NCBI RefSeq assembly: GCF_040222615.1 | Contig: NZ_JAVKCQ010000019.1 | Location: 22,691-86,690, forward strand | Length of the DNA stretch: 64,000 bases | From: Haliea sp040222615 | Lineage (GTDB): Bacteria > Pseudomonadota > Gammaproteobacteria > Pseudomonadales > Halieaceae | Reading direction: 5' to 3' | Shown: positions 33,066 to 43,907 of the stretch, one piece after another | Layout of the letters: the number at the start of each line of letters is the position of its first letter | Numbering within the stretch: position 1 is the first letter of the stretch | Translations under genes and position numbers: made by a program | Notes under the pieces: model-generated | The model's input: the letters and a program-made list of their open reading frames with translations, nothing else | What the model was told of the DNA's origin: nothing | The model's database searches: none

Positions 33066-33875
33066 ATGTCCTCAACAGAAGCACCACCCTGGGTCATCGC
33101 CGAGCTGTCAGAGTCGGTACTGTGGCTCGTACTGAACCGGCCAGGGCAGCGCAACCCGCTCTCCAGTCAGATGATCAATAAGCTGCAGGAGTCTCTGGCC
33201 GCTGCAGGGGAGAATGCCGAAGTGCGGTGTATTGTCATCGCCAGTTCCGGCCCGGCTTTCTCTGCTGGTCACGACCTGCGCGAAATGGCAGTTCAGGCCG
33301 GCGAAACGGAAGCTGATTGCAGGGCCCGGATGCGCGGGATTCTGGAGGACTGCTCCCGCCTTATGCTGGACATCACCCGATCCCCCAAGGCCGTGATTGC
33401 CTGCGTCCAGGGTGTTGCCACCGCGGCAGGCTGTCAGTTGGTGGCGGCCTGTGATCTCGCCATCGCCAGCGAAGAGGCCCGTTTCTGCCTGCCCGGGGTC
33501 AACATCGGCGCCTTCTGTACCACGCCGCTGGTAGCGGTGGGTCGCAACATTCATCGCAAACATGCCATGGAACTGGCTCTCACTGGTGATCTGTTCGATG
33601 CCGAGGACGCCGTGCGCATGGGGCTGGTGAATCGTGCAGTACCGGCTGCCTCCCTGCGGGATGTCACCGAACGGCTGGCCCAGAAAATCGCGGGGAAGTC
33701 CGCCGAGGGCATTGCCCTGGGCAAGTCGGCATTTTACGAGCAGCTTAACAAGCCCCTGTCGGAGGCCTATGCCATCACCTGCGAGCCCATGATCGACACC
33801 ATGACCACTGCGGATGCCCGCGAGGGTACCCAGGCTTTCTTCGACAAGCGCCAGCCGGTATGGCCGCAGGGCTAG
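33066..33875 (+). CDS. Enoyl-CoA hydratase/isomerase-family protein (ECHDC3-like)
   Basis: 269 residues from ATG 33066, with AGGAG just upstream; the frame continues earlier but overlaps the mini-protein. Crotonase-fold landmarks: LVLNRPGQRNPLSSQMI, oxyanion-hole ASSGPAFSAGHDLREM and VQGVATAAGCQLVAACDLAI. In the second oxyanion region the usual catalytic Glu positions read CQLVAACD and PGVNIGAFCTTPLVAVGR, like ECHDC3-type proteins, whose catalytic glutamates differ from classical hydratases. The activity may therefore be isomerase, thioesterase or non-canonical. It stands alone, convergent with the peptide ABC operon. Confidence 0.88.
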   Translation: MSSTEAPPWVIAELSESVLWLVLNRPGQRNPLSSQMINKLQESLAAAGENAEVRCIVIASSGPAFSAGHDLREMAVQAGETEADCRARMRGILEDCSRLMLDITRSPKAVIACVQGVATAAGCQLVAACDLAIASEEARFCLPGVNIGAFCTTPLVAVGRNIHRKHAMELALTGDLFDAEDAVRMGLVNRAVPAASLRDVTERLAQKIAGKSAEGIALGKSAFYEQLNKPLSEAYAITCEPMIDTMTTADAREGTQAFFDKRQPVWPQG

Positions 33876-33905
33876 CGCCGTTGCGGTGAATCTCCCGGAA
33901 CCGGG

Positions 33906-34879
<974 letters not shown>

Positions 34880-34883
<4 letters not shown>

Positions 34884-35851
34884 AGGTCCCGCCAGCGAAT
34901 GCAGCTGACGCTGTGGCCGTCCGCGACTGGCTCCAGTGCCGGTACCATCTCCCGGCACTGGTCCCCGGCGTGGCTGCAGCGATTCTCGAACCGGCAACCC
35001 ATGGGCAGGTCGCGCAGGCCCGGCACCATGCCCTCGATAACGCCCAGGCGTGACTTGGGTACGGTATCCAGCCGCGGGATCGAATTCAGCAGGCCGCGGC
35101 TGTAGGGGTGGGCCGGACGGTCGAAGATATCGAACACCGAACCGCGCTCGGCGACCTTGCCCGCGTACATCACCACCACCTGGTCGCAGGTTTCCGCGAT
35201 TACACCGAGGTCGTGGGTAATCATGATCACCGCCATACCCATCTCCGCCTGCAAGTCCTTGATCAATTCCAGGATCTGGGCCTGGATGGTTACGTCGAGG
35301 GCCGTGGTTGGCTCATCGGCGATCAGCAGCCCCGGCTTGCAGGCCAGGGCCATGGCGATCACCACCCGCTGGCGCATGCCCCCTGACAGCTGGTGCGGGT
35401 ACTCGCCGAGGCGCACGTCGGGAGAGGGGATACCGACCCGGTCCAGCATGTCCGCCGCCGCCCGCAGGGCATCGGCTGGTGCGCAGATACGGTGCAGCAG
35501 CATGCCTTCGGTCAGCTGGCGGCCTATGGTATGCACCGGGTTGAGCGCGGTCATGGGCTCCTGGAAGACCATGCCAATATGACAGCCCCGGATTTTCTCC
35601 ATTTCGGGGATGGACAGCTGTGCCAGGTCGCGATCACGGAAGCGAAGGGTGCCGCCGGCGATGCGGCCCATCGGCTGCGGTAGCAGGCGCATGATGGACA
35701 ACGCGGTAACGCTCTTGCCACAGCCGGATTCACCCACGATGCCTACCGTGGCGCCAGGTTCGACGCTGAAGCTGACCCCGTCCACGGCCCGGACCAGGCC
35801 CTCATCAGTGGCGAATTCGGTGACCAGGTTGTCGACTTCCAGCAGGGCCAT
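34880..35851 (-). CDS. Peptide ABC transporter ATP-binding protein (DppD/OppD-like)
   Basis: 323 residues. Walker A GESGCGKSVTALS, signature LSGGMRQRVVIAMA, Walker B LLIADEPTTALDVTIQ and switch MITHDLGVIAETCDQ are all present. The C-terminal CRFENRCSHAGDQC is the cysteine-containing oligopeptide-transporter extension. It starts 7 bp after the substrate-binding protein and overlaps the next ATPase by 4 bp. It should energise the YejB/YejE-like permease pair. Confidence 0.94.
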
Positions 35852-35858
35852 CAGCGCG

Positions 35859-37835
35859 CTACTCGGCCCACTGGTCGTAAACGGTTATCGAGGGCTCGAA
35901 GGTCTTGCCGGAGCGCCGGGCGGCCAGGGTTTCCTCTTTCATCTCGCTATCGATCCAGTGCACGAACAGTTCCCCGGGGCCGTCCGAGTGCTTATAGGAG
36001 AAGCCCTCTGGATAGCGTACCCAACGCCAGTGGCCGACCCGGAAGAAGCCCTGGTAGAAGCCGGGTATGAAAGAGGCGTGGTCATGGTGTAGTGCAATCA
36101 TCTGGTGCGACAGTGCGATCATCTCCTCCCGCTCTGAGGATGCCCGGTAGCGCTCGATGAGCTGGTCCATTTCCAGCAGCGCGAACGCCTCCAGGTTGTT
36201 GGTCTGAGTCTTGGGCTGGCGCTCCGGGTTGACGCTGCCATCCTCAAGGAAGGCGCGGTCCCAGGCGTTGTCGGAGTGGTAGTGCTCCCAGAACCGGGGG
36301 TACTTCTCCAGAAAGCGCCCGAATGCGAGGAAGGAAATCTCGTGCTGTTTTTCCTGCACCTGTTTCCAGCCGACGGTGCCATCGAGAACTTCCAGGCGCA
36401 GATCCAGCCCCGCCTTGGCGGCCTCCTGGCGCAGTATGGTCAGCACGTCGCGCATGGTCTCGTAGCCGGTGGACAGATTGAAGGACAGCTTCTGCCCGGC
36501 CTCGTTGACCAGGATGCCGTCCGCGCCGCGCCGGTTGAACCCCGCCCTGGCAAAATGCTCCTGTGCCCTGGCGATATCGAACTCACGAGCTTTCAGCGTG
36601 GGGTGGGAAAACTCCCCGAAACCGTCGTTGGCGGTGTCCAGGCGCTCGTTGTCGCCGCGGAAAAAATTCTCTATCACCATGTCCCAGTTGGTGGCGTGGG
36701 CGATCCCCACGCGGATATCGCGGTTGTCCAGCAGCGGTTGTGCGGTGTTGATCCAGAGTCCGAAGGGTGGGCGCGGCCTCTGGTTGTGGAAGACGGTCTT
36801 GTGAATGTAGCCCGCCTGTACATCGGGGTCGGAATCGGGGAGTTTCTCATACCAGTACTCTGCCAGCCCCAGGCCGAACTGGTCGATGTCGCCTCGCTTG
36901 AAGGCCTCGAACATTTTCGCGGCATCGCGGATGATGCTGAGCTGGATGCGGTCGGGGTTGAAGCGGTAGCGCCAGTGCTTCTTGTCGCGGGCCCACCAGT
37001 TCTCAAGCCGGGTCAGGGCGATGGAGCGGCCCTTGCGGATATCCTGGTCGCGTACGATGTACGGCCCCGGGGTCGGTTCAAACTCCCATTGGTAGCGCTC
37101 GCTGAAGTCGTCGTCCATCTGCCGGTAGAAGTGGCGGGGGACGGGACGCAGCAACACGCCCAGCTCGTCCATATCGGGCTTACGCTCTGCCATGCTGATG
37201 GAGATGGTGTGGTCGTCATAGCGGGTGATGTTGGTGTATTTGGTGCTGTAGAAGTTGTTGTACCAGGGCGCCATGATGTAGGGCGAACGGTAGAACCAGA
37301 ACATGAACAGGTAGTCATCGGCAGTGATCGGTTCGCCATCGGACCAGGTCGCCGCCGGATCCAGCCTGGTATAAACGGTCTGGTTTTCCCAGTCCACCGC
37401 CCAGGACTCGGCCAGACCCGGGTACAGCTCCAGCGTTTCCGGGTGCACATGGGCAAGTGTCATGCCCACGTCATCGAGCAGGAAGGGGCGGAAGCCGCCG
37501 TTGGAATCCGGGCCGACCGTGCGCAGGGTGCGCGGGAAATCCTGCAGGGCGCCGTATTGGGTGCCACCTTTCCTGGCCTCCGGCGAGCCGATCTCCGGCA
37601 GGTGTTCGTTACTGGTCCACTCCAGGTCGGGGGGCAGGTCAGCGGGGGTCTTGAAGCCAAAGAAGTCCGGATTGGCGGCGTAGTACGCTTCCACCTCGGC
37701 GTCGACCCCGGCCGCCGTGGCGGTTTCCGCCGCGGCACTGGTGGCCTCCCCGGCCCCGTCGTTCTCTGCCTGCCCGCATCCACCCAGCAGGAGGATGAGG
37801 CTGGCCAGGAACAGCGTAGACAACGGTTTCTTCAT
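35859..37835 (-). CDS. Family 5 extracellular solute-binding lipoprotein (YejA-like)
   Basis: 658 residues from ATG 37835; the longer frame upstream is dropped because a lipoprotein signal starts here (STLFLASLILLLGGCGQ, lipobox LGGC near residue 20). The SBP_bac_5 fold follows: PADLPPDLEWTSNEHLPEIG, LAESWAVDWENQ, RLDPAATWSDGEPITADDYL, and NPERQPKTQTNN near the C-terminus. Length fits YejA-type proteins (about 600), which bind microcin C-like or large peptides. The Ala/Glu/Thr-rich linker after the lipobox is normal. The gene lies between the permeases and ATPases (25 bp and 7 bp gaps), so it is surely part of the operon. Confidence 0.93.
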   Translation of the reverse strand: MKKPLSTLFLASLILLLGGCGQAENDGAGEATSAAAETATAAGVDAEVEAYYAANPDFFGFKTPADLPPDLEWTSNEHLPEIGSPEARKGGTQYGALQDFPRTLRTVGPDSNGGFRPFLLDDVGMTLAHVHPETLELYPGLAESWAVDWENQTVYTRLDPAATWSDGEPITADDYLFMFWFYRSPYIMAPWYNNFYSTKYTNITRYDDHTISISMAERKPDMDELGVLLRPVPRHFYRQMDDDFSERYQWEFEPTPGPYIVRDQDIRKGRSIALTRLENWWARDKKHWRYRFNPDRIQLSIIRDAAKMFEAFKRGDIDQFGLGLAEYWYEKLPDSDPDVQAGYIHKTVFHNQRPRPPFGLWINTAQPLLDNRDIRVGIAHATNWDMVIENFFRGDNERLDTANDGFGEFSHPTLKAREFDIARAQEHFARAGFNRRGADGILVNEAGQKLSFNLSTGYETMRDVLTILRQEAAKAGLDLRLEVLDGTVGWKQVQEKQHEISFLAFGRFLEKYPRFWEHYHSDNAWDRAFLEDGSVNPERQPKTQTNNLEAFALLEMDQLIERYRASSEREEMIALSHQMIALHHDHASFIPGFYQGFFRVGHWRWVRYPEGFSYKHSDGPGELFVHWIDSEMKEETLAARRSGKTFEPSITVYDQWAE

Positions 37836-37860
37836 CACAGTGACCTCAGGTAATGCATGG

Positions 37861-38928
37861 TTAACGGTAAACGGAGAACGTTCTGGGATCGAACGACTCG
37901 CGTATGGCCTCGCCAATAAAAGTGACCAGGGTGAGCAGGGCGACCAGGGTGCCGAAAGCGGAAATCACGATCCAGGGCGCGGTGCGCAGGTTGGCGGTGC
38001 CCTGTTTCAGGAGCTCCCCCAGGCTGGGCGTTGGCGCCGGCAGGCCGAAGCCGAGGAAATCCAGTGCGGTGATGGCGGAGATCGCCGCGACAATGGTGAA
38101 CGGCATGAAGGTGACCAGGGTCGACAATACATTGGGCATGATGTGGCGAAAGATGATCCGCGCGTTGGAAGCGCCGATCACGCGCGCCGAGGCGATGTAG
38201 TCGCGGGATTTCTCCTTGTAGGTCTCCGTGCGCATGTAGTAGGTCATGCCGGTCCAGGAAAACAGCACCATGACCAGCAACAGGATGCCGATCCGGGTGG
38301 TCACCGCGACACTGGAGGGAATCACCGAGAAGATGATGATCACCATGTACAGAAAGGGTACGTTGGACCAGATCTCGATTATACGCTGCAATATGAGGTC
38401 GAAAACGCCGCCAAAGTAGCCCATGGCGCAGCCGATGGTGATGCCGATCACGTACACGCAGGCGGTAAACAGCAGGGCGAAGACCAGGGCGATGCGGGTG
38501 CCGTAGAACAGGCGCGCCAGGATGTCGCGGCTGGTGGTGTCGGTGCCCAGATAGTGCTGCTCTGCCGCGTTCGGCGGCAGGGGCCGGAAGATGCCCCCCG
38601 GGGCGTGGTTTTCGTAGGGGTTGTAGGGCACCAGCGGCAGCAGTACCCAGTTGCCCTCGTCCTGTTGCCGGAAGTGAACTTGCAGCTCCCGGTAGTTGGT
38701 TTCGTAGGCGTAGTCCAGGCCGAAATCGGTGCCGGGGTGGAAGTCGCTGTAGGTCGGGAAGTACAGCTGGCCCTGGTAGCTCACTATCAGGGCACGGCTG
38801 TTGATCAGCAGTTCGCCGAAGGCCAGCAGCACACCCAGCCCGGCAAGTAGCAAGAAGCTGTAGTAGCCGCGCTTGATCTTGCGAAAGCGCTGCAGCTTTT
38901 TGCGGGTCTGGGGGTTGAGGCTGAACAC
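37861..38928 (-). CDS. Peptide ABC transporter permease, YejE-like
   Basis: 355 residues. The N-terminal helix (YYSFLLLAGLGVLLAFGELL) is followed by a large periplasmic insert of about 90 residues containing PYNPYENHAPGG and the LGTDTTSRDILARLFYGTR entry to the permease core, the hallmark of YejE. Five further membrane segments and the EAA loop (SARVIGASNARIIFRHIMPN) follow. It pairs with the YejB-like permease that ends 3 bp upstream. Confidence 0.92.
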   Translation of the reverse strand: MFSLNPQTRKKLQRFRKIKRGYYSFLLLAGLGVLLAFGELLINSRALIVSYQGQLYFPTYSDFHPGTDFGLDYAYETNYRELQVHFRQQDEGNWVLLPLVPYNPYENHAPGGIFRPLPPNAAEQHYLGTDTTSRDILARLFYGTRIALVFALLFTACVYVIGITIGCAMGYFGGVFDLILQRIIEIWSNVPFLYMVIIIFSVIPSSVAVTTRIGILLLVMVLFSWTGMTYYMRTETYKEKSRDYIASARVIGASNARIIFRHIMPNVLSTLVTFMPFTIVAAISAITALDFLGFGLPAPTPSLGELLKQGTANLRTAPWIVISAFGTLVALLTLVTFIGEAIRESFDPRTFSVYR

Positions 38929-38931
38929 CGG

Positions 38932-39954
38932 CTACTGGAACCTGATCCGCGGGTCGACCAGGGCGACCAGGATGTCCGACAGGATGTTGCCAATCAGCAG
39001 CAGCAGGCTGGCGAGCAGCACCACGCCCATGACCACCGGGTAATCGCGGTCGAGAATGGCGGTCAGGCCCAGCAGGCCGAAACCGTCGATGTCGAAAATG
39101 GTTTCGATCAGGAAGGAGCCGGAGACCAGCAGGGTAATGTTCTGGCCGAAGGTGGTGGCGATGGGGATCAGGGAGTTCCTGACTGCGTGGCGGGTGACCG
39201 ACTGGCGGAAGGACACGCCCTTGGCCACCGCGGTGCGGATGTAGTCGGCGGCCAGGTTATCCATCAGGTGGTTCTTCAGCAGCAGGGTCACCAGGGCAAA
39301 GCTGCCGACCAGATAGCAGACCAGCGGCAGCGCCGAGTGGTGCAGCAGGTCCAGCAGCTGTTGCCCCGGACCCAGGTCGTGGAAGTTGTAGCTGACAAAG
39401 CCGCCCATGGGAAACCACTCCAGGCGGACGGCAAAGAACAGGATCAACAGGGAACCCAGGGCGTAGCCCGGAATGGCATAGCCGATGAAAATAAGAATTG
39501 AACTGACGTTGTCGACGAAGGTGCGATGGCGTATGGCCTTGAGGATGCCCAGCGGAATGCACACCGCGTAGGTCAGCACCAGGGTCACCAGCCCGTAGTA
39601 CAGTGATACCGGGAAGCGCTGCTGGATAACGTCCCAGACCGGCTCGTTGTAGCGATAGGAGGAGCCCAGGTCACCCTGCACCACCTTGCCAAGCCAGTGG
39701 GCGTAGCTTTGCAGGACCGGCTTGTCGAAGCCGTAGTAGGCGCGCAGCCGGTCCAGCTGCGCCTCGGAAATGGCCATGCCCTGCCCGGCCATTTGCGAGC
39801 CACCACCACCGGTCATGCTCATCTGCTGAGTTTCCATGATCGCCCGTTCCAGCGGCCCGCCGGGTACCAGGCGGGTGATGGCGAATACGATGATGGTGAC
39901 ACCGATCAGCGTGGGGGGGACGAGCAAAAGGCGTCGGAGGAAATAGTCGCGCAT
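38932..39954 (-). CDS. Peptide ABC transporter permease, YejB-like
   Basis: 340 residues, first gene of the operon. The N-terminus LLLVPPTLIGVTIIVFAITRLVPGGPLE has the GGPLE motif of YejB/DppB permeases. After a periplasmic loop containing GLG-type repeats (MTGGGGSQMAG), the core EAA loop reads YIRTAVAKGVSFRQSVTRHA. About six membrane segments. Whole-operon order is B-E-A-ATPase-ATPase, different from the yejABEF order of E. coli. Confidence 0.92.
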   Translation of the reverse strand: MRDYFLRRLLLVPPTLIGVTIIVFAITRLVPGGPLERAIMETQQMSMTGGGGSQMAGQGMAISEAQLDRLRAYYGFDKPVLQSYAHWLGKVVQGDLGSSYRYNEPVWDVIQQRFPVSLYYGLVTLVLTYAVCIPLGILKAIRHRTFVDNVSSILIFIGYAIPGYALGSLLILFFAVRLEWFPMGGFVSYNFHDLGPGQQLLDLLHHSALPLVCYLVGSFALVTLLLKNHLMDNLAADYIRTAVAKGVSFRQSVTRHAVRNSLIPIATTFGQNITLLVSGSFLIETIFDIDGFGLLGLTAILDRDYPVVMGVVLLASLLLLIGNILSDILVALVDPRIRFQ

Positions 39955-40149
39955 GCTGTTGCCGGTGGGGCCCCTGTGGAGGTTCTGCCTGCATGTGGGT
40001 GGATCAGCTCAGCGGTCGATGGTGCCACAAAGCGACCGCGGGGCAAAGCGGGAAGGGTGCGCCTGCATCCGCTGTTGTCCAAGATGCGTACTGTTAAGCG
40101 GAGCGCTACTGGAGAGGGCCTGGCGCAGAGGGCAACGAGGACAATTGAC

Positions 40150-40971
40150 ATGCCGGAAGGACCAGAAATTCGCCGTGCCGCCGACCGCATAGCGGCCGTG
40201 CTGGAGGGGAATGTTGTCGAAACCGTGCGCTTTGCGGCACCGCGGCTGCGCAGGGAGGCATCGATCCTGCGCGGTCACCGGGTGGCGGGGGTGGAGACCC
40301 GGGGCAAGGCAATGCTGATTCACTTTGAGCACGGCTGGAGTATCTACTCCCACAATCAGCTGTACGGCGTGTGGCGGGTACAGCCAGGGCTCAGTCTGCC
40401 GGACAGCTCCCGTTCGCTGCGCCTGCTGCTGCAGACTGCGAGCGCATCCGCCCTGCTCTACAGTGCCTCGGATATCAGCGTCTGGCGCACGGAAGAACTC
40501 AGCGCCCATCCGTTCCTGGCTCGCCTGGGCCCGGACATCATGGACACCGGTCTCGGCTGGCGCGACATCGCTGCACGCCTGCAGGCCCCTGGCTTTACCG
40601 GCCGCAGTCTGGCTGCCCTGTATCTGGATCAGCGCTTTCTCGCCGGTGTGGGCAACTACCTGCGCAGTGAGATCCTGTTCGCTGCGGGCTTGCATCCCGC
40701 GCGCAAGGCATCCTCCCTCGGGGTGCGCGAGCGTGGTCGCCTGGCCCGGGAGACACTGGCAATCAGCCAGCGTAGCTACCGTACTGGAGGTGTCACCCTG
40801 TCGGCGCCCCTGGCGCGTGCGTTGGCCAAGTCCGGGCTGCCCCGGGAGCAGCGCCGGTTTGCCGTATTCGGCCGCATGGATCTGCCCTGTTACGGCTGCG
40901 GCGGTCGCATCGTGCGCACAGAAAGCAACAGCCGGCGCCTGTACCTGTGCCCCGGCTGTCAGCCCGGCTGA
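40150..40971 (+). CDS. nei: Endonuclease VIII / formamidopyrimidine-DNA glycosylase family
   Basis: 273 residues from ATG 40150; the open frame upstream overlaps the yejB-like promoter. The mature N-terminus is Pro2-Glu3 (MPEGPEIRRAADRI), the catalytic pair of the Fpg/Nei family, which excises oxidised pyrimidines or purines and cleaves abasic sites. The H2TH domain contains FLAGVGNYLRSEILFAAGLH. A C-terminal zinc finger has CYGCGGRIVRT and CPGCQPG. The PEGPEIRRAAD start and H2TH text favour Nei over MutM. Confidence 0.92.
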   Translation: MPEGPEIRRAADRIAAVLEGNVVETVRFAAPRLRREASILRGHRVAGVETRGKAMLIHFEHGWSIYSHNQLYGVWRVQPGLSLPDSSRSLRLLLQTASASALLYSASDISVWRTEELSAHPFLARLGPDIMDTGLGWRDIAARLQAPGFTGRSLAALYLDQRFLAGVGNYLRSEILFAAGLHPARKASSLGVRERGRLARETLAISQRSYRTGGVTLSAPLARALAKSGLPREQRRFAVFGRMDLPCYGCGGRIVRTESNSRRLYLCPGCQPG

Positions 40972-40994
40972 GCCGCCCGGCGGCTCCGGCGCGC

Positions 40995-41645
40995 CTAGCG
41001 GTTGTTGTTGAGGCGCTGCTGGCGACGCCAGTCCCAGGGGGGCACCGGATCGCTGCCCGCCCATAACCCGCGCCGGGCTTCAACGGCATCGCGCTGGGCT
41101 GCTTCCAGTGGGCGTTCGTGGCGGGCAAAGTGCTGGTACCACCAGGCGTGGCCCTGCTGCACCATGGCCAGGTTGATATTGCCGCCATCGGCATAGAGAG
41201 TGCCCACCAGGCGACCGTAATCGTCGGTTTCCACGACCACCACGCCCAGGCGCCTGCCGCTGACCATTGCCGCAAGCGCTTCGCGGGCCCGGTCGCCATG
41301 GGGCTGGTCCAGCTCCGGCGCATCAATGCCGAACAGGCGAATCCGGTGCTGTTTGTTGTCGCCGTCCAGCAGGGAAACCGTATCGCCGTCCGCCACCCTG
41401 ACAATGCGACCGCTGATATCAAAGCGTGGCAGGGGGATGCCCTCCCGGGCGGCGCCTGCCTCCTCCAGCTTGTCGGCAGCGTGGCGCCAGCCGGGATCGG
41501 CGCCGTCGTCTCCGGTCAGCGTCGCCAGCACTTGCCGGTGCCAGGTGATTTCGCCGTTGGAGAAATACTGGAACAGGGTCAGGCCCAGCAGTATCACCGC
41601 GACGCGGGTCAGGTTCTTGCGTGAAAGAGCGCTCATTCCTTTCAT
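40995..41645 (-). CDS. Staphylococcal nuclease-like (thermonuclease) protein
   Basis: 216 residues from ATG 41645 (a GTG one codon earlier is possible). An N-terminal hydrophobic stretch (VAVILLGLTLFQYF) suggests membrane attachment or export. The SNase domain (about 75-200) has the calcium aspartates in RVADGDTVSLLDG, the catalytic Arg and Glu in RLFGIDAPELDQPHG, and the second Arg in DDYGRLVGTLY. LAMVQQGHAWWYQHF is also family-typical. It is 9 bp downstream of the GNAT gene on the same strand. Confidence 0.9.
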   Translation of the reverse strand: MKGMSALSRKNLTRVAVILLGLTLFQYFSNGEITWHRQVLATLTGDDGADPGWRHAADKLEEAGAAREGIPLPRFDISGRIVRVADGDTVSLLDGDNKQHRIRLFGIDAPELDQPHGDRAREALAAMVSGRRLGVVVVETDDYGRLVGTLYADGGNINLAMVQQGHAWWYQHFARHERPLEAAQRDAVEARRGLWAGSDPVPPWDWRRQQRLNNNR

Positions 41646-41654
41646 CACTGGGGC

Positions 41655-42200
41655 CTAGCCTGCTGCGCTTGCATTGGCACGACCGCCCTGCAGCAGGTAG
41701 CTCATCAGCGTTATCGGTACACCGTTCTTGGTAGACACCGCCAGCATCTCCCACCCCAGCGCCCGGTAGAAGGCCGCATGTTCCGGGGTGTACAGGTAGA
41801 GTCTTTGCAGGCCGCGCTGATAACCCTGCTCGCAGGCGTGCAGCACCAGCTGCTTGCCCAGCCCGCGGCCTCGCCACGCCCGCTCTACCCAGAGATTGGC
41901 CAGCCAGGGGGTGAGCTCCGGTCTGCTGTCCAGGTCATGTTCAATCAGGGAGACTGAGCCGATGACGGCCCCGTCGGCCACCAGAACCCAGGTTGACGGT
42001 ACCGGATCCGTGCCCAGGGAGCGCGCCAGGTCGGTGGCAAAGCTGGCGACGCTGTCCTCGGGATACAGCTCCCGCCACTCGGCCAGGTGCGCTGCCGCCA
42101 GAATGTCGATGGCCTCTGGCCGGTCGCCCAGCGGCAGTATGTCAGCGACAATTGTGTCACGGGCCTTTAACATCGGCGCTATAGCCTCGTCCGTTCTCAT
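41655..42200 (-). CDS. GNAT-family N-acetyltransferase
   Basis: 181 residues from ATG 42200; ATG 42173 would leave more room for the divergent phoD promoter and loses nothing of the domain, so the start is uncertain. The acetyl-CoA motif A is seen as LANLWVERAWRGRGLGKQL, preceded by WVLVADGAVIGSVSLIEHD. The C-terminal ALGWEMLAVSTKNGVPITLM matches small-molecule GNATs. The substrate is unknown. The SNase gene follows by 9 bp. Confidence 0.88.
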   Translation of the reverse strand: MRTDEAIAPMLKARDTIVADILPLGDRPEAIDILAAAHLAEWRELYPEDSVASFATDLARSLGTDPVPSTWVLVADGAVIGSVSLIEHDLDSRPELTPWLANLWVERAWRGRGLGKQLVLHACEQGYQRGLQRLYLYTPEHAAFYRALGWEMLAVSTKNGVPITLMSYLLQGGRANASAAG

Positions 42201-42221
42201 TTGCTCAGGATACCGCGCCCG

Positions 42222-43907
42222 ATGATTTCACGCCGCCATTTTCTCAGGCTGTCCTCGACACTGGCCGGTTCCGTGGTGGTATCCACGGCCCTCGGCGGTT
42301 GCCAGCCGCTGCGGTCGCGCGATTCGCTGTCGGCCGCACAATTTGTGCACGGTGTCGCATCGGGCGATCCAGCCAGCGACAGCGTCCTGCTGTGGACCCG
42401 GGCCACGTCCGCCGCGGGCGAAGCTGCGCTCGAACTCGCCTGGGAGCTGGCCGAGGACGCCGGATTTGCCCGGGTCATCAGGCGCGGCCAGGCCCAGGCG
42501 ACAGCGGAACGCGACTACACCGTCAAGGTTGAGGCGCGCGATCTCAGGCCGGGCACTGACTATTTCTACCGTTTCAGCGCGCGCGACAGCCAGAGCGTGG
42601 CGGGTCGGACGAGGACCCTCCCCGCAGCCGGTGTGCGGCGGGTGCGGCTCGCGGTGTTCTCCTGTGCCAATTTTCCCGCGGGCTATTTCCACGCCTATCG
42701 TGAGGGCAGCCGCGTGGCCGATCTGGACGCGTTTGTGCATCTCGGCGACTACCTCTACGAATACGGTACCGGAGGCTACGCCACCGGGCGGGCGCACGAG
42801 CTGGGTCGCAGTCTGCCGGCTGACAACAGCGGCGAACTGTACAGCCTTGCAGACTATCGCAAGCGCTATGCCCTGTACCGCACAGACCCCGACCTGCAGG
42901 CCCTGCATGCCGCCGCCCCCTGTATCGCCGTGTGGGACGACCACGAAGTCGCCAATGACGCCTGGCGGGATGGCGCGGAGAATCACTCGGACGAAGAAGG
43001 GGATTTCGGCGAGCGCAAGCTGGCGGCCCTGCGGGCCTGGTACGAGTGGCTGCCGGTACGCCCCCCGGTCGCCGAGGGCAGCGAACAGATCTACCGCAGC
43101 TTCGACTTCGGAGACCTGCTGTCCCTGCATATGCTCGACACCCGTATCATCGGACGCGACCGGCTGCTGGAGTACCGCGACTACGTGGATTCCGCAAGCG
43201 GGGCTATGGATCAGGAGCGGTTCCGGAACGACCTTCTCCGCCCCGGGCGCAGTCTTTTGGGAGGCGCGCAGCTGGCCTGGCTGGGTGAGCGTCTCGCTGC
43301 CTCCGAGGCCCGCTGGCAGCTGCTGGGCCAGCAGGTGCTGATGGCGAAAATGCACCTGCCGGCGGAACTGCTGGGCGTCGAGGACCTGACGGACCTGCCG
43401 CCGCTGGTCGCCGAGTTTGCCGAGCTGAAGGCTGCGCTGCTCCAGGGCGCGGAGATCGGCGCGGAGCAGCAAGCCCGCTTGCAGCGGGTGACCCCTTACA
43501 ACCTGGATGCCTGGGATGGCTACCCGGTGGAGCGGGAACAGCTCTACGCTCTGGCGCGGCAGCTGGGCAAGCGCCTTGTCGTGCTTGCCGGTGATACCCA
43601 CAACGCCTGGTACAGCCGGCTCCACGACCAGCGGGGCAACGAGATCGGGGTGGAGCTGGCTACCGCCAGCGTGTCGTCACCGGGAATGGAGCAATACCTG
43701 GGCCTGGATGACGATGCGGCGCGGGAGCTGGCGGAGGCAATGGCCCTGCTGGTCGACGAGCTGCAGTACTGCAACCTCCACCAGCGCGGATTCATGCTGC
43801 TGACCGTGACCCCCGGCGCCCTGGAATCAGACTGGCTGTTTGTCGACACGACCAGTGACCGGTCCTACCTGCCGGCCGCTGGTCACCGCGTGGTGCTGGA
43901 AACCTGA
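42222..43907 (+). CDS. phoD: PhoD-type alkaline phosphatase with Tat signal
   Basis: 561 residues from ATG 42222. The Tat signal SRRHFLRLSSTLAGSVVVST exports the folded metalloenzyme. The PhoD metallophosphatase core shows VFSCANF, HLGDYLYEYG (metal Asp), WDDHEVANDAW and LAGDTHNAWY, with a Ca/Fe-type centre expected. The N-terminal PhoD_N domain is FVHGVASGDPASDSVLLWTR. It hydrolyses phosphomono- and diesters in the periplasm. A Pho box was not found in the 21-base divergent gap. Its 3' end overlaps the convergent yaeQ gene by 25 bp. Confidence 0.93.
   Translation: MISRRHFLRLSSTLAGSVVVSTALGGCQPLRSRDSLSAAQFVHGVASGDPASDSVLLWTRATSAAGEAALELAWELAEDAGFARVIRRGQAQATAERDYTVKVEARDLRPGTDYFYRFSARDSQSVAGRTRTLPAAGVRRVRLAVFSCANFPAGYFHAYREGSRVADLDAFVHLGDYLYEYGTGGYATGRAHELGRSLPADNSGELYSLADYRKRYALYRTDPDLQALHAAAPCIAVWDDHEVANDAWRDGAENHSDEEGDFGERKLAALRAWYEWLPVRPPVAEGSEQIYRSFDFGDLLSLHMLDTRIIGRDRLLEYRDYVDSASGAMDQERFRNDLLRPGRSLLGGAQLAWLGERLAASEARWQLLGQQVLMAKMHLPAELLGVEDLTDLPPLVAEFAELKAALLQGAEIGAEQQARLQRVTPYNLDAWDGYPVEREQLYALARQLGKRLVVLAGDTHNAWYSRLHDQRGNEIGVELATASVSSPGMEQYLGLDDDAARELAEAMALLVDELQYCNLHQRGFMLLTVTPGALESDWLFVDTTSDRSYLPAAGHRVVLET

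Noticed and set aside
36276..37853. 525-residue plus-strand open frame antisense to the solute-binding protein
   Set aside because: It is the complement of a clear SBP_bac_5 gene, with no domain of its own.
42228..43625. 465-residue minus-strand open frame antisense to phoD
   Set aside because: phoD has a Tat signal and all metal motifs; the antisense text has no family features.
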